Shown here: in pieces, positions 52,600-60,857 of the stretch
Position numbering within the stretch: position 1 is the first letter of the stretch
Layout of the letters: every line of letters starts with the position of its first letter
Assembly (NCBI RefSeq): GCF_019924045.1
Contig: NZ_JAHXBN010000009.1
Coordinates: forward strand, 32,984 to 96,983
DNA length: 64,000 nt
Reading direction: 5' to 3'
From: Dyadobacter fermentans
GTDB lineage: Bacteria > Bacteroidota > Bacteroidia > Cytophagales > Spirosomataceae
Position numbers and translations under genes: made by a program
Notes under the pieces: model-generated
Told to the model about the DNA's origin: nothing
Databases searched by the model: none
What the model saw: the letters and a program-made list of their open reading frames with translations, nothing else

Positions 52600-55500
52600 C
52601 TACGGTTCTACCCATTCAACCAGTTCATCTTCCAGGGTGATCAGCACCCCGCGCGAAGGTTTTCCGTTCTCCAAGAACGTTCTGATCAGTTTCTTTAAGT
52701 GCCTGCGCGGTTCGTCGGCACTGTTGCCGCCTACAAACGACATGAAAATATACTCCCCACCCGGCCGCTGAACGACCCTGTCTATATGCAGCATTTTCCC
52801 GCCCGGCACCAACAGCTCTTTATTGATCTGAATATGGTTTTCATCCTGGTAAAGCACTTGTAATGAGGGATCTTGCAACAAAGAAATCGTCAGATTTTCG
52901 ATCTCGTGCGTCTCCTTCCGGGTAAATATCCCCTCGCCCACCAGCTTCTCCAGTGCTGCGGGAAGGTCGGAAATGGTTTTCAGCCGGGTGAGCAAATACC
53001 GCATTTTTTGCAGGCGGTCGTGTCTCGGCTTGAAGGTCTGGACATCAAAAATACGGTCGGCCATCCGGCGCAGGCGCAGCGACTCGGTGCGGTCGTTGCT
53101 TAATATGTTTTTCAAAACAAAAGGACTCGTTCCCGCACTCACGTGCGCATGCCGGAGCGTGCCGTAAGCATCTGAAATCACATATTTCGAAATCGTTTCG
53201 TCCCAGGCAGGAGTAAAACTTTCCTGGTTCAGATAGTCGCGCAGCCAGTGATTGATCTGCTGCCCCGACTCCCACCTGCGCTCCCGCTTCGCGAGCACAT
53301 ACAAGCGCTGCACAGGGCGGGTGAACGCCACATAGAGCAAGTTCAGGTTCTCGATCAGCGTTCGCATGCGTTCCTCGCGATATTGTTCTCCTACCACCGT
53401 GTTTTCAAGCTCTTTCACGACCGAAACCATCGAGCTCCGCAATTTGGCATTGGTATAATGCGGCTTATCTTCCAACCGGATCTCCTCATAATCAACCTCA
53501 TCCATGTCTACCCAAAGCCGGTCGAGGCGGGCATTCGGCGTTACTTTCCATTGCGCATACGGGATGATTACCACAGGATATTCCAGCCCTTTCGACTTGT
53601 GAATGGTGGTAATGCGAATGGCATCGGTACCATCCGGCACCGTAATTGAAAACTTGTATTTAGCTGACTCCCAATAGCTCAGAAAATCGCCGAGGTGGTT
53701 GCTCTTCCGGTTACCAAATTCCAGCACCACATCCAGGAAGCGGAACAGGTACTCGCTTTCGAGCTGCTGCCTGAACAACCCGAACTGCTGCATGAGCAAT
53801 TCCGTGAGCTCGAATACCGACACCTGCCGCATTTTGAACGAGGTAATGGTAATGTCCCATTTCCTGAAATATCCGAGGAAAGTGTCCAGCCCACGCTCCT
53901 CGCAAAGTACCCTGATCTCCTCGTATTCATTTGGGGCGGGATTCTGGCGACGGATCACCTGATGAAACAGGTAAGCGGCCTCGTACCGTGCCAGCCGGTG
54001 GTCCGAGCTATGCAGCACTTTCATGAACGAAATAATGAAATGCACCGGCCGCGAATAGGCCAGCGATAATGCGTCGTCGGAAATCAGCGGGAAGCCGGCT
54101 TCTTTCAGGGTATTGGCCAGCGTGGTCGCCTCTTTTTTCTTTCTGCACAAAATGGCGATATCGCGCCAATGATAGCCTTCCTCGCGGAGCGCGCCGACCA
54201 GTTCCAGCGCCCTTCGCGAAATCGGGTCAGAGGACGATTCTTCGGCGCCTTCCTCCGTGGCCTCATTCGTTTCCAGAAACTCAATTTCCACATGGCCGCC
54301 CTCACTCACACCGTCCGGTATCTCCTGGCTGAAATGCTCGTCGTACACTTCACGGATAAGCGGGTATTCGTCGCCCAACGAGTCGGCAATGAAGCCGAAG
54401 AACTTGTTGTTGAACTCGGTAACTTCCCGGAAGCTACGCCGGTTGGTTTTCAGGTGATTGATATGCAGGTAATTGTCCAATGCAAACAGCCGTTCGTCAT
54501 GAAACGGGCTATTGCCGAGAATGCTGCCGAGTCGCATCACCTGGTTTTGTGCCAAATGCAATATCAAATCCATATCCCCGCCGCGGAACCGGTAAATCGA
54601 CTGCTTCGCATCGCCGACGATCAGGTTGAAATATCCGCTGGATAATGCATTCTCGATCAGCGGTAGCAGGTTCGCGAATTGCAATTTGGAAGTGTCCTGA
54701 AATTCATCGACGAGAATGTGGTTGTACTTTTCCCCCAGCCGTTCAAAAATAAACGGCACCGGCTCCCGCGCCACGATATCGACGATCTTCCGGTTAAAAT
54801 CAGAGATATGGACCTGGTTGTTCTGTTTCAGCAATGCGTCGAACTCCTTCCGGATTTCTCCCAGCAGCGAGAGGTTGTAAATATGCCGGTCGAGTTGGTT
54901 ATACAATGTAATTTTCCCGGTTTCGGCCGAACGTATGTTTTCGATCTGGTGATAATAATTTTCCAGGTCCGTACGGAGGCGTTCTATTTCGTCGCGGATT
55001 GGCGCCGGGGTTTTGGCACCATACCACACGCCTTCGCCGATGGTTTTGTAAACATAGGAATTGGGTTCCATCCACAGCTTTTTACCCTCCGCGCGGTCGC
55101 GGAAGTAGCCATAAATGCCCCTGCCGCTCTGGTGGAAGTCTTTTTCACTCAGGTAGGTCGACTGGATCAGTTCAAACGCATTCTTCGCATCCTTAGTCAT
55201 CATTTCCTCGCGCCCGCGTACGAAATCGCGCATTTGCCTGCGCACCGCGATCCAGTCCTCCATTTTGAGGTCTTCCACCCGCTTCATTTGCATATAACTC
55301 TGCTCGCTGAGCAAAGTCCCCGCCGTATCGCGGATCTGCATCGGTAATGCACCCCAGTTTTTGCCTTCCTCGGCATTCTCACGGTAATATTTTTCGACAA
55401 TGTCGGTCAGCACCTCCTCGCCCTCCTGCCCGATGCGGGCCAGCAGGCGGTCCACGGCGTCGTCCAGCAAATCGCTGTCGAGCTGGGTTTCGAATACGAA

Positions 55501-55923
55501 CGGGATGCCCAGTTCATCGGTGAAACTGCTGATGAGCCGCTGTGTGAACTTATCGATCGTCATCACCGAAAAATCGGAATATCGGTGCAGAATTTGCCCG
55601 AAAACCATTTGTGCACGGGCGGCGATGAGCTGGCAAGCACCTGAAAAAAGCTCCGCGTTATGCTCGGTATCCGGGTACATTTCTATGACCACATCACGCA
55701 TCATCGGGTGTGGTTTCGCGTCGTTTTCTGTGTAAGCCGAGAATGTCCGCAGCATGAGCAGAATGCGGTCCTTCATTTCGTTGGCAGCCGCATTGGTAAA
55801 CGTCACCGCCAGAATATTCCTGAAATACAACTCCGAATTGGAATGCAGGGCCAGTTTGAGGTATTCTTTGGTGAGGGTATAGGTTTTCCCCGAGCCTGCC
55901 GATGAACTGTAAACTTTAAACAC
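52600..55923 (-). CDS. AddA/RecB-like UvrD-family helicase
   Basis: At 1107 aa it has all main superfamily 1 helicase motifs: Walker A (AGSGKT, 9-14), DEFQDTS (Walker B), VGDAKQSIYRFRGGD (motif III/IV), TIHKSKGLEYPVVIIPY (motif V) and YVAFTRPVQRLYVLAK (motif VI). It probably unwinds double-strand ends for recombinational repair with an AddB-like partner encoded elsewhere. The C-terminal nuclease-like region is unusual: GGKMLHIDRVVQRPGGEYIFMSF keeps the Ile-Asp-Arg but the following (D/E)xK is replaced by FMSF, so the nuclease site may be dead. Little space separates it from the beta-barrel gene upstream, with a terminator between. Confidence 0.88.
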   Translation of the reverse strand: MFKVYSSSAGSGKTYTLTKEYLKLALHSNSELYFRNILAVTFTNAAANEMKDRILLMLRTFSAYTENDAKPHPMMRDVVIEMYPDTEHNAELFSGACQLIAARAQMVFGQILHRYSDFSVMTIDKFTQRLISSFTDELGIPFVFETQLDSDLLDDAVDRLLARIGQEGEEVLTDIVEKYYRENAEEGKNWGALPMQIRDTAGTLLSEQSYMQMKRVEDLKMEDWIAVRRQMRDFVRGREEMMTKDAKNAFELIQSTYLSEKDFHQSGRGIYGYFRDRAEGKKLWMEPNSYVYKTIGEGVWYGAKTPAPIRDEIERLRTDLENYYHQIENIRSAETGKITLYNQLDRHIYNLSLLGEIRKEFDALLKQNNQVHISDFNRKIVDIVAREPVPFIFERLGEKYNHILVDEFQDTSKLQFANLLPLIENALSSGYFNLIVGDAKQSIYRFRGGDMDLILHLAQNQVMRLGSILGNSPFHDERLFALDNYLHINHLKTNRRSFREVTEFNNKFFGFIADSLGDEYPLIREVYDEHFSQEIPDGVSEGGHVEIEFLETNEATEEGAEESSSDPISRRALELVGALREEGYHWRDIAILCRKKKEATTLANTLKEAGFPLISDDALSLAYSRPVHFIISFMKVLHSSDHRLARYEAAYLFHQVIRRQNPAPNEYEEIRVLCEERGLDTFLGYFRKWDITITSFKMRQVSVFELTELLMQQFGLFRQQLESEYLFRFLDVVLEFGNRKSNHLGDFLSYWESAKYKFSITVPDGTDAIRITTIHKSKGLEYPVVIIPYAQWKVTPNARLDRLWVDMDEVDYEEIRLEDKPHYTNAKLRSSMVSVVKELENTVVGEQYREERMRTLIENLNLLYVAFTRPVQRLYVLAKRERRWESGQQINHWLRDYLNQESFTPAWDETISKYVISDAYGTLRHAHVSAGTSPFVLKNILSNDRTESLRLRRMADRIFDVQTFKPRHDRLQKMRYLLTRLKTISDLPAALEKLVGEGIFTRKETHEIENLTISLLQDPSLQVLYQDENHIQINKELLVPGGKMLHIDRVVQRPGGEYIFMSFVGGNSADEPRRHLKKLIRTFLENGKPSRGVLITLEDELVEWVEP

Positions 55924-55976
55924 TTTGTGCCGATATATGGGTGAAGCGAATGAGAACCGCAGATCAAATTAAACAA

Positions 55977-56002
55977 AAAAAGCAGGCTTACACCTGCTTT
56001 TC
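55977..56002 (-). terminator. Terminator between the beta-barrel and helicase genes
   Basis: AAAGCAGG pairs with CCTGCTTT around a 6-nt loop, with A and T runs on either side, so it can serve the minus-strand beta-barrel gene at 56027. Confidence 0.85.
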
Positions 56003-56026
56003 GTATGCTTTTGAAAGAAGTATCGC

Positions 56027-56548
56027 TTAAAGATTGAAGCGAAGACCGGCCGAGATATTGGGACTCAGAAAGAACGGCTTTCTCAGCAGCTCCACGTACG
56101 TTCCCCCTTCCAGGAACACGGAGATCCGGTTGTCGGGGATGTAGTATTCAAAACCACCCAGCGCCGAACCGCCCAGGGTAAGGTTTTTCTCATAGTCGCC
56201 ATTCAGGCGTTTCGGGTACGCGCGGCGGTTGTTGATCTGCCCGCCAATACCGTAATACACGTGCACAGCTTCCGAGTTGAACAATGGTGTGTGCCATAAA
56301 TAATGCATTTGGAGCGAAATACCGGTGTTTTTGTAAATCCCGTTGTCGCCGCGGTACTTGCGGTCGTTACCGAGGATCCCCCCAAAAGTACCGACGGTCA
56401 CGTCGATGGCATGGATGTTGTTGAAGTACTTCCGGATGTTGACACCGGTGGGTTCACCGAGTTTGAAACCTACCGCCCAGTTGTCGTATTGGGCGTGTGC
56501 CATTCCGAAGCAAAGTGCGCAAATAAATGTTAAGGCTAATTTCTTCAT
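56027..56548 (-). CDS. Small outer-membrane beta-barrel protein
   Basis: The 173-aa protein has a signal peptide (MKKLALTFICALCFGMAHAQ) and alternating amphipathic strands ending in a C-terminal aromatic/leucine strand (ISAGLRFNL), as in small outer-membrane barrels of Bacteroidota. Examples of strands are NWAVGFKLGEPTGVNIRKYF, AVHVYYGIGGQIN and RISVFLEGGTYVEL. No specific function can be assigned. It lies 45 bp after hisC on the same strand; read-through from the histidine operon is possible. Confidence 0.75.
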   Translation of the reverse strand: MKKLALTFICALCFGMAHAQYDNWAVGFKLGEPTGVNIRKYFNNIHAIDVTVGTFGGILGNDRKYRGDNGIYKNTGISLQMHYLWHTPLFNSEAVHVYYGIGGQINNRRAYPKRLNGDYEKNLTLGGSALGGFEYYIPDNRISVFLEGGTYVELLRKPFFLSPNISAGLRFNL

Positions 56549-56593
56549 AGTTAATTAAATCGGGGAAATGTTCCTGGAACGCTGAAACACCAG

Positions 56594-57667
56594 CTATACG
56601 ATAACGTTCTGAGGCTGGAATTTCTTTAATGATTCGATCAAAACTTCGTTTTCTTCTTTTGTACCTACCGTAATCCGCAGGCATCCTTCGCACAAATGTA
56701 CCCGCGAACGGTCGCGTACTATGATCGTCTCACGGATCAGATAGTCCATCACGCTCTTCGCATCTTCAAACTGTACAAGCAGGAAATTGGCGTCCGTAGG
56801 ATGTATTTTCACCACGATCGGCAGGTTTTGCAGCTGCTCCGTCAGCACGTCGCGCTGTTCGAGGATATCCGCCACCATTTTGTCTTTTTTCTCAATACCG
56901 TTCAGGCCTTCGAGCAATGCCTGCTGTGCGGGCAGACTGATATTGTAAGGCGGTTTGATTTTGTTCAGAACGCGGATCAGCTCGGGTGAAGCGAAACACA
57001 TCCCTACGCGGATCCCCGCAAGCCCCCAGGCTTTCGAGAATGTCTGCAGTACTACCAGGTTAGGATATTTGTCCAGGTGCCGGATCCAGGAAGGCTCGTC
57101 GGTAAAGTCGATATATGCTTCATCCACTACCACAAAACCGCTGAAATTTTCCAGAATGGTCTGAATCGCATCCGCCTGCATGACATTGCCCGTCGGGTTG
57201 TTCGGAGAGCATATCCAGATGATCTTCGTCTGCGGCGTTACCGCATTCAAAACGGCCTCGGTATCGATCTGGTAATCATTCGCGAGCGAAACCTTGTCGA
57301 CGATCACGTCGTGGATCGAAGCGCTTACCTCGTACATCCCGTACGTGGGCGGCAGGATGATCACATGGTCATGCCCGGGTGTACACGTAGCGCGCGTGAG
57401 CAAATCGATCGGCTCGTCGCTACCGTTTCCGAGGAAAATACGGTCGGGGCTCACCTGCTTGATCGGGCTCAGTTTCTGCTTGATTTCGGCCTGGTAAGGA
57501 TCGGGGTAACGGTTGTAGTTCTCACCGGTCACCGAGCCGTAAGGATTTTCATTCGCATCCAGGAAAATGCCCACATGGCCGGTATACTCGTCTCTTGCGG
57601 ATGAATACGGGGCCAGCGTGAGAATGTGCGGGCGAAGGATTTTGGTTAAATCGAAACTGTTATTCAT
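56594..57667 (-). CDS. hisC: Histidinol-phosphate aminotransferase
   Basis: This 357-aa PLP enzyme converts imidazole-acetol phosphate and glutamate to histidinol phosphate, a late step of histidine synthesis. Visible motifs are SPNNPTGN (~155-162), VVDEAYIDF, and TFSKAWGLAGIRVG, whose Lys forms the Schiff base. The start MNNSFDLTKILRPHI and the EENEVLIESL ending fit the family length. It is separated from hisD by a toxin-antitoxin pair, but all genes point the same way. hisB, hisH, hisA, hisF and hisI are not in the window. Confidence 0.95.
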   Translation of the reverse strand: MNNSFDLTKILRPHILTLAPYSSARDEYTGHVGIFLDANENPYGSVTGENYNRYPDPYQAEIKQKLSPIKQVSPDRIFLGNGSDEPIDLLTRATCTPGHDHVIILPPTYGMYEVSASIHDVIVDKVSLANDYQIDTEAVLNAVTPQTKIIWICSPNNPTGNVMQADAIQTILENFSGFVVVDEAYIDFTDEPSWIRHLDKYPNLVVLQTFSKAWGLAGIRVGMCFASPELIRVLNKIKPPYNISLPAQQALLEGLNGIEKKDKMVADILEQRDVLTEQLQNLPIVVKIHPTDANFLLVQFEDAKSVMDYLIRETIIVRDRSRVHLCEGCLRITVGTKEENEVLIESLKKFQPQNVIV

Positions 57668-57702
57668 ACTATCGGAAATTACGGCATTGCCGTGTGTGGA
57701 TT

Positions 57703-58155
57703 CTAAATCTTTTTAAAGAGCCTTTTATCGAAATTCAGTGGCTCTATGTCGGTAATGCGGAGGGAAAGAACGTCGGGATGCATCGGATTGACGAGGTAGT
57801 TTTGCTCGGCCTTCACCACTACCGAGGGTACTTTCAGTAAAAGGCTGTTACCCGCTTTCAGCCACGAATCGCCTATTCCTTTGCTCCATTGCTCATCCTC
57901 CGACCATTCGGGCACTAACGCCGGTGCGGTTACGCTTACAATATCATCGGGGATTTCCAGGGAAACAATCACGTAATTCGGGGGCGTCACGGTTTTATGC
58001 CAGTGCACGAGCACTTCCAGCATGGCCAGCGAGCGGTGGGAAGAAGTATATAGCATGGCATTTCTCGGGGTGTTCCATCGTCCCCCGTTGTAGAAAGCCC
58101 CTATTCCACTCAAATCATCCTGATATTCCGATCTTGTTATCCTGAATAGCTCCAT
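57703..58155 (-). CDS. RES-domain toxin
   Basis: The 150-aa protein carries the RES-domain signature: Arg in MELFRITRSEY, GGRWNTPRNAMLYTSSHRSLAMLEVLVH (Arg and Glu active-site residues) in the first third, and the later GDSWLKAGNSLLLKVPSVVV. RES toxins of this class use an ADP-ribosyltransferase-like fold to degrade or transfer NAD+. It is the second gene of a two-gene module with the Xre/MbcA-type antitoxin, overlapping its stop codon by one base. The module is inserted between hisD and hisC, so toxin dose may be linked to histidine-operon transcription. Confidence 0.9.
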   Translation of the reverse strand: MELFRITRSEYQDDLSGIGAFYNGGRWNTPRNAMLYTSSHRSLAMLEVLVHWHKTVTPPNYVIVSLEIPDDIVSVTAPALVPEWSEDEQWSKGIGDSWLKAGNSLLLKVPSVVVKAEQNYLVNPMHPDVLSLRITDIEPLNFDKRLFKKI

Positions 58156-58583
58156 TAAGCGAAAATACCGTGTTCCATGCGCCCTAATTCGGTTTTGACC
58201 AGCTCTATACCCGCATGGGTTCGTAAAAAGCTGATCGGTTTCTCACTACCCAGCGCAGGCACCTCGTTGTTCAGCCAATCGAGGAAATATTCTTTACCCA
58301 GAACCCGGTTCCCTACGGAGAACAGATCGGCCAGGGCGATCAGATGATCGGAAACTACATTGCTAAGCAGATCAATATCATTGTAACGCTGCAAATTCCT
58401 TGAAGTAACAGGCAACAGCGCTATCACATCTTTAATATCCATCCCGATCGAATCAGCCAGATGCTGAATAGAAGCTTTCGGAACGCCGTTTTCGGCCAGG
58501 TAAGCCAGGTCGAAGTCATTTTTCACAGCATGTTTGAGGGTTTCATAACCTCCCAAACGTTCGTTAACCATGTATGCTGTCAT
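58155..58583 (-). CDS. Xre/MbcA/ParS-type antitoxin of the RES toxin
   Basis: The 142-aa protein has an Xre-like helical N-terminal half (LAENGVPKASIQHLADSIGMDIKDV) and a C-terminal toxin-binding DUF2384 domain (SDHLIALADLFSVGNRVLGKEYFLDWLNNEVPALGSEKP). Such antitoxins bind the RES toxin and repress their own promoter. A 12-bp perfect palindrome 24 bp upstream is a good candidate operator. It lies 70 bp after hisD, and its stop overlaps the toxin ATG by one base. Confidence 0.9.
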   Translation of the reverse strand: MTAYMVNERLGGYETLKHAVKNDFDLAYLAENGVPKASIQHLADSIGMDIKDVIALLPVTSRNLQRYNDIDLLSNVVSDHLIALADLFSVGNRVLGKEYFLDWLNNEVPALGSEKPISFLRTHAGIELVKTELGRMEHGIFA

Positions 58584-58606
58584 CTTTCTATAATTTTAAG
58601 GCCGTT

Positions 58607-58637
58607 GAAATTTGTCCTCTAATTTAGGACAAATTTC
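58607..58637 (-). promoter_or_regulatory. 12-bp palindrome upstream of the antitoxin gene
   Basis: GAAATTTGTCCT (58607-58618) and AGGACAAATTTC (58626-58637) form perfect arms around 7 bases. It lies 24-54 bp before the antitoxin start. A TTTG on the minus strand about 21 nt ahead of AAATTTG suggests a weak promoter overlapping the palindrome, as expected for autorepression. Confidence 0.65.
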
Positions 58638-58653
58638 CCGGCTCTAAAATTTT

Positions 58654-59922
58654 TCACAAAAGATTTTTCAATCGAATACTCACAGCATTCTTATGGGCAT
58701 CGAGCGATTCGGCCGCAGCCATGGCTTCCACGGTCGGTCCGATGTTGCGGATACCTTCCTCGGTAATGTGCTGAACCGTGATTTTTTTTACAAAACTATC
58801 GACCGAAACGCCGCTATAAGCCCGCGCATAGCCATTGGTAGGCAATGTGTGGTTGGTACCCGAAGCGTAATCCCCGCACGATTCAGGCGTGTAGTTGCCG
58901 AGGAATATCGAGCCTGCATTGAAAATCTTTTCGGCAACCTCCTCCGCATTGGCAATGCTGAGGATCAGGTGCTCCGCCGCATATTGGTTCAGCATTTCAA
59001 TGGCTTCTTCCTCCGATTCGACGAGGATGGCCTTACTGTTCGCCATCGCCAGTGCGGCAATGTCCTTGCGGGGAAGCACTTCCAGCTGCTCCGCCAATGC
59101 GATATTCACTGAAGCAAGCAGTTTTTTACTGGTAGAAACCAATAAAACCTGGCTATCGGCGCCGTGCTCGGCTTGTGAAAGCAAATCGGCCGCTACGAAA
59201 CAAGGCAATGCGGTATCGTCCGCCAAAATCGCCACTTCCGAAGGTCCGGCAGGCATATCAATCGCCACGCCTTCTTTACTTACCAGCATTTTGGCAGTAG
59301 TAACATACTGATTACCAGGTCCGAATATCTTATAAACTTTGGGGACACTCTCCGTTCCATAAGCCATCGCAGCAATTGCCTGTGCGCCTCCAATGCGGAA
59401 TGCCTTGGTAACGCCCACGAGTTTGGCTGCATACAAAATAGCCGGGTGATCGGACGGCGTGCAAAGCACAATCTCCTTGCAACCGGCAATTTGTGCCGGA
59501 ATACCCAGCATCAATACTGTACTGAACAACGGAGCCGAACCGCCGGGAATGTAAATCCCCACCTTCTCGATCCCCACGCTTTTGCGCCAGCAAGTAACCC
59601 CAGGCATGGTTTCCACTTTCTCAGGTGCTTGCAGCTGTCCTTTGTGGAATTTGTAAATATTCTCGTAGGCCTGACCGATCGCCGCTTTCAATGTATCGTC
59701 GAGCTTGTTGCCAGCCTCTGCAATGTCTTTTTCCGAAAATGCGAGGTCGGTCAGTTCAATTTTGTCAAATTTCAGGGCGAGGGCTCTAATACCCGCGTCG
59801 CCTTCATTTTTCACTTGTTCGAGCACGGGCAGTACCCGCGCTTCGATATCCTTGGCTTCCAAAACGGGCCTGGCCAATAGTGCAGGCCATTGTTCCCTTT
59901 CCGGAAATGGAATGATATTCAT
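58654..59922 (-). CDS. hisD: Histidinol dehydrogenase
   Basis: The 422-aa enzyme oxidises histidinol to histidine in two NAD-dependent steps, the end of the pathway. It has the family's zinc and catalytic segments: QAEHGADSQV (Gln/His zinc ligands, ~258-268), the EHLILSI region with the catalytic Glu-His pair, and GTNHTLPTNGYARAYSGVSV near the C-terminus (His and Asp/Glu). The PGGSAPLFSTVLM loop is also typical. It follows hisG by 24 bp in the same operon. Confidence 0.95.
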   Translation of the reverse strand: MNIIPFPEREQWPALLARPVLEAKDIEARVLPVLEQVKNEGDAGIRALALKFDKIELTDLAFSEKDIAEAGNKLDDTLKAAIGQAYENIYKFHKGQLQAPEKVETMPGVTCWRKSVGIEKVGIYIPGGSAPLFSTVLMLGIPAQIAGCKEIVLCTPSDHPAILYAAKLVGVTKAFRIGGAQAIAAMAYGTESVPKVYKIFGPGNQYVTTAKMLVSKEGVAIDMPAGPSEVAILADDTALPCFVAADLLSQAEHGADSQVLLVSTSKKLLASVNIALAEQLEVLPRKDIAALAMANSKAILVESEEEAIEMLNQYAAEHLILSIANAEEVAEKIFNAGSIFLGNYTPESCGDYASGTNHTLPTNGYARAYSGVSVDSFVKKITVQHITEEGIRNIGPTVEAMAAAESLDAHKNAVSIRLKNLL

Positions 59923-59946
59923 AATGTCAGAATCAAAACCCCGTAC

Positions 59947-60810
59947 TTAAACAATCATCTTCTCGATTGGGATCACCAGAATCCCCTCTGCTCCGGCCTG
60001 GCGGATCTTTTCGATATTCTCCCAGAACTCGTTCTCATTGATCACCGAATGCAGCGAGCACCAGCCTTCCGTCGCCAATGGCAGGATCGTCGGAGAACGC
60101 ATACCCGGTAGGAACTTGGTGATATTCTCCACCGCGTCCACAGGGCAATTGAGCAAAATGTATTTGTTGTTCTTCGCCACCTGCACCGATTTGATACGGA
60201 ACAAAAGTTGGTCCAGCAAATCCTGCTGCACCGGCGAAAGATGTTTGCTCGCGATCATCACGGCCTCCGAGCGGAAAATCGTTTCCACTTCTTTCAAACC
60301 GTTGCTCAGCAAGGTGCTACCCGAGCTTACGATATCGCAAACGGCATCGGCCAAACCAATGCTCGGAGCGATCTCCACCGATCCGCTGATCTCGTGGATA
60401 TCAGCCGTAACATCATGGGATTTAAGATATTGTTCCAGCAAACGCGGGTAAGTAGTCGCAATGCTTTTGCCTTGCAGGTCCTGCACGCCGTTGTACTCGG
60501 CCTCACGCAAAACACCGATCGACAACCGGCATTTCGAAAAGCCCAGCTTGTGAACGGTATCCACGTCCTTGCACGATTCTTCCGAAACGTTCTCCCCTAC
60601 AATCCCCAGATGCGCCACGCCGTCTTCCACATAACCGGGAATATCGTCGTCACGGAGGAAAAGAATCTCCGCTGGAAAGTTTGTAGCATCGGTTTTAAGC
60701 TTACCGGCACCGTTATCGAAACGGATGCCGCATTCTTTGATCAGTTTTAAAGAATCTTCACTAAGTCTGCCCGATTTCTGGATAGCAATTCTTAAAATAT
60801 TATCATTCAT
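59947..60810 (-). CDS. hisG: ATP phosphoribosyltransferase, long form
   Basis: At 287 aa this is the long-form HisG with its own regulatory ACT-like C-terminal domain, so no HisZ is needed. It joins ATP and PRPP, the committed step of histidine synthesis, and is normally inhibited by histidine. Motifs include IAIQKSGRLSEDS at the start, the GIVGENV loop, and ISGSVEIAPSIGLADAVCDIVSSGSTL in the PRPP-binding region. It lies 47 bp after hisS and 24 bp before hisD. Confidence 0.95.
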   Translation of the reverse strand: MNDNILRIAIQKSGRLSEDSLKLIKECGIRFDNGAGKLKTDATNFPAEILFLRDDDIPGYVEDGVAHLGIVGENVSEESCKDVDTVHKLGFSKCRLSIGVLREAEYNGVQDLQGKSIATTYPRLLEQYLKSHDVTADIHEISGSVEIAPSIGLADAVCDIVSSGSTLLSNGLKEVETIFRSEAVMIASKHLSPVQQDLLDQLLFRIKSVQVAKNNKYILLNCPVDAVENITKFLPGMRSPTILPLATEGWCSLHSVINENEFWENIEKIRQAGAEGILVIPIEKMIV

Positions 60811-60857
60811 AAAGTTATAGGATGCTCACGCAGCCGTTTGTCGGTATTGAATTAGGG

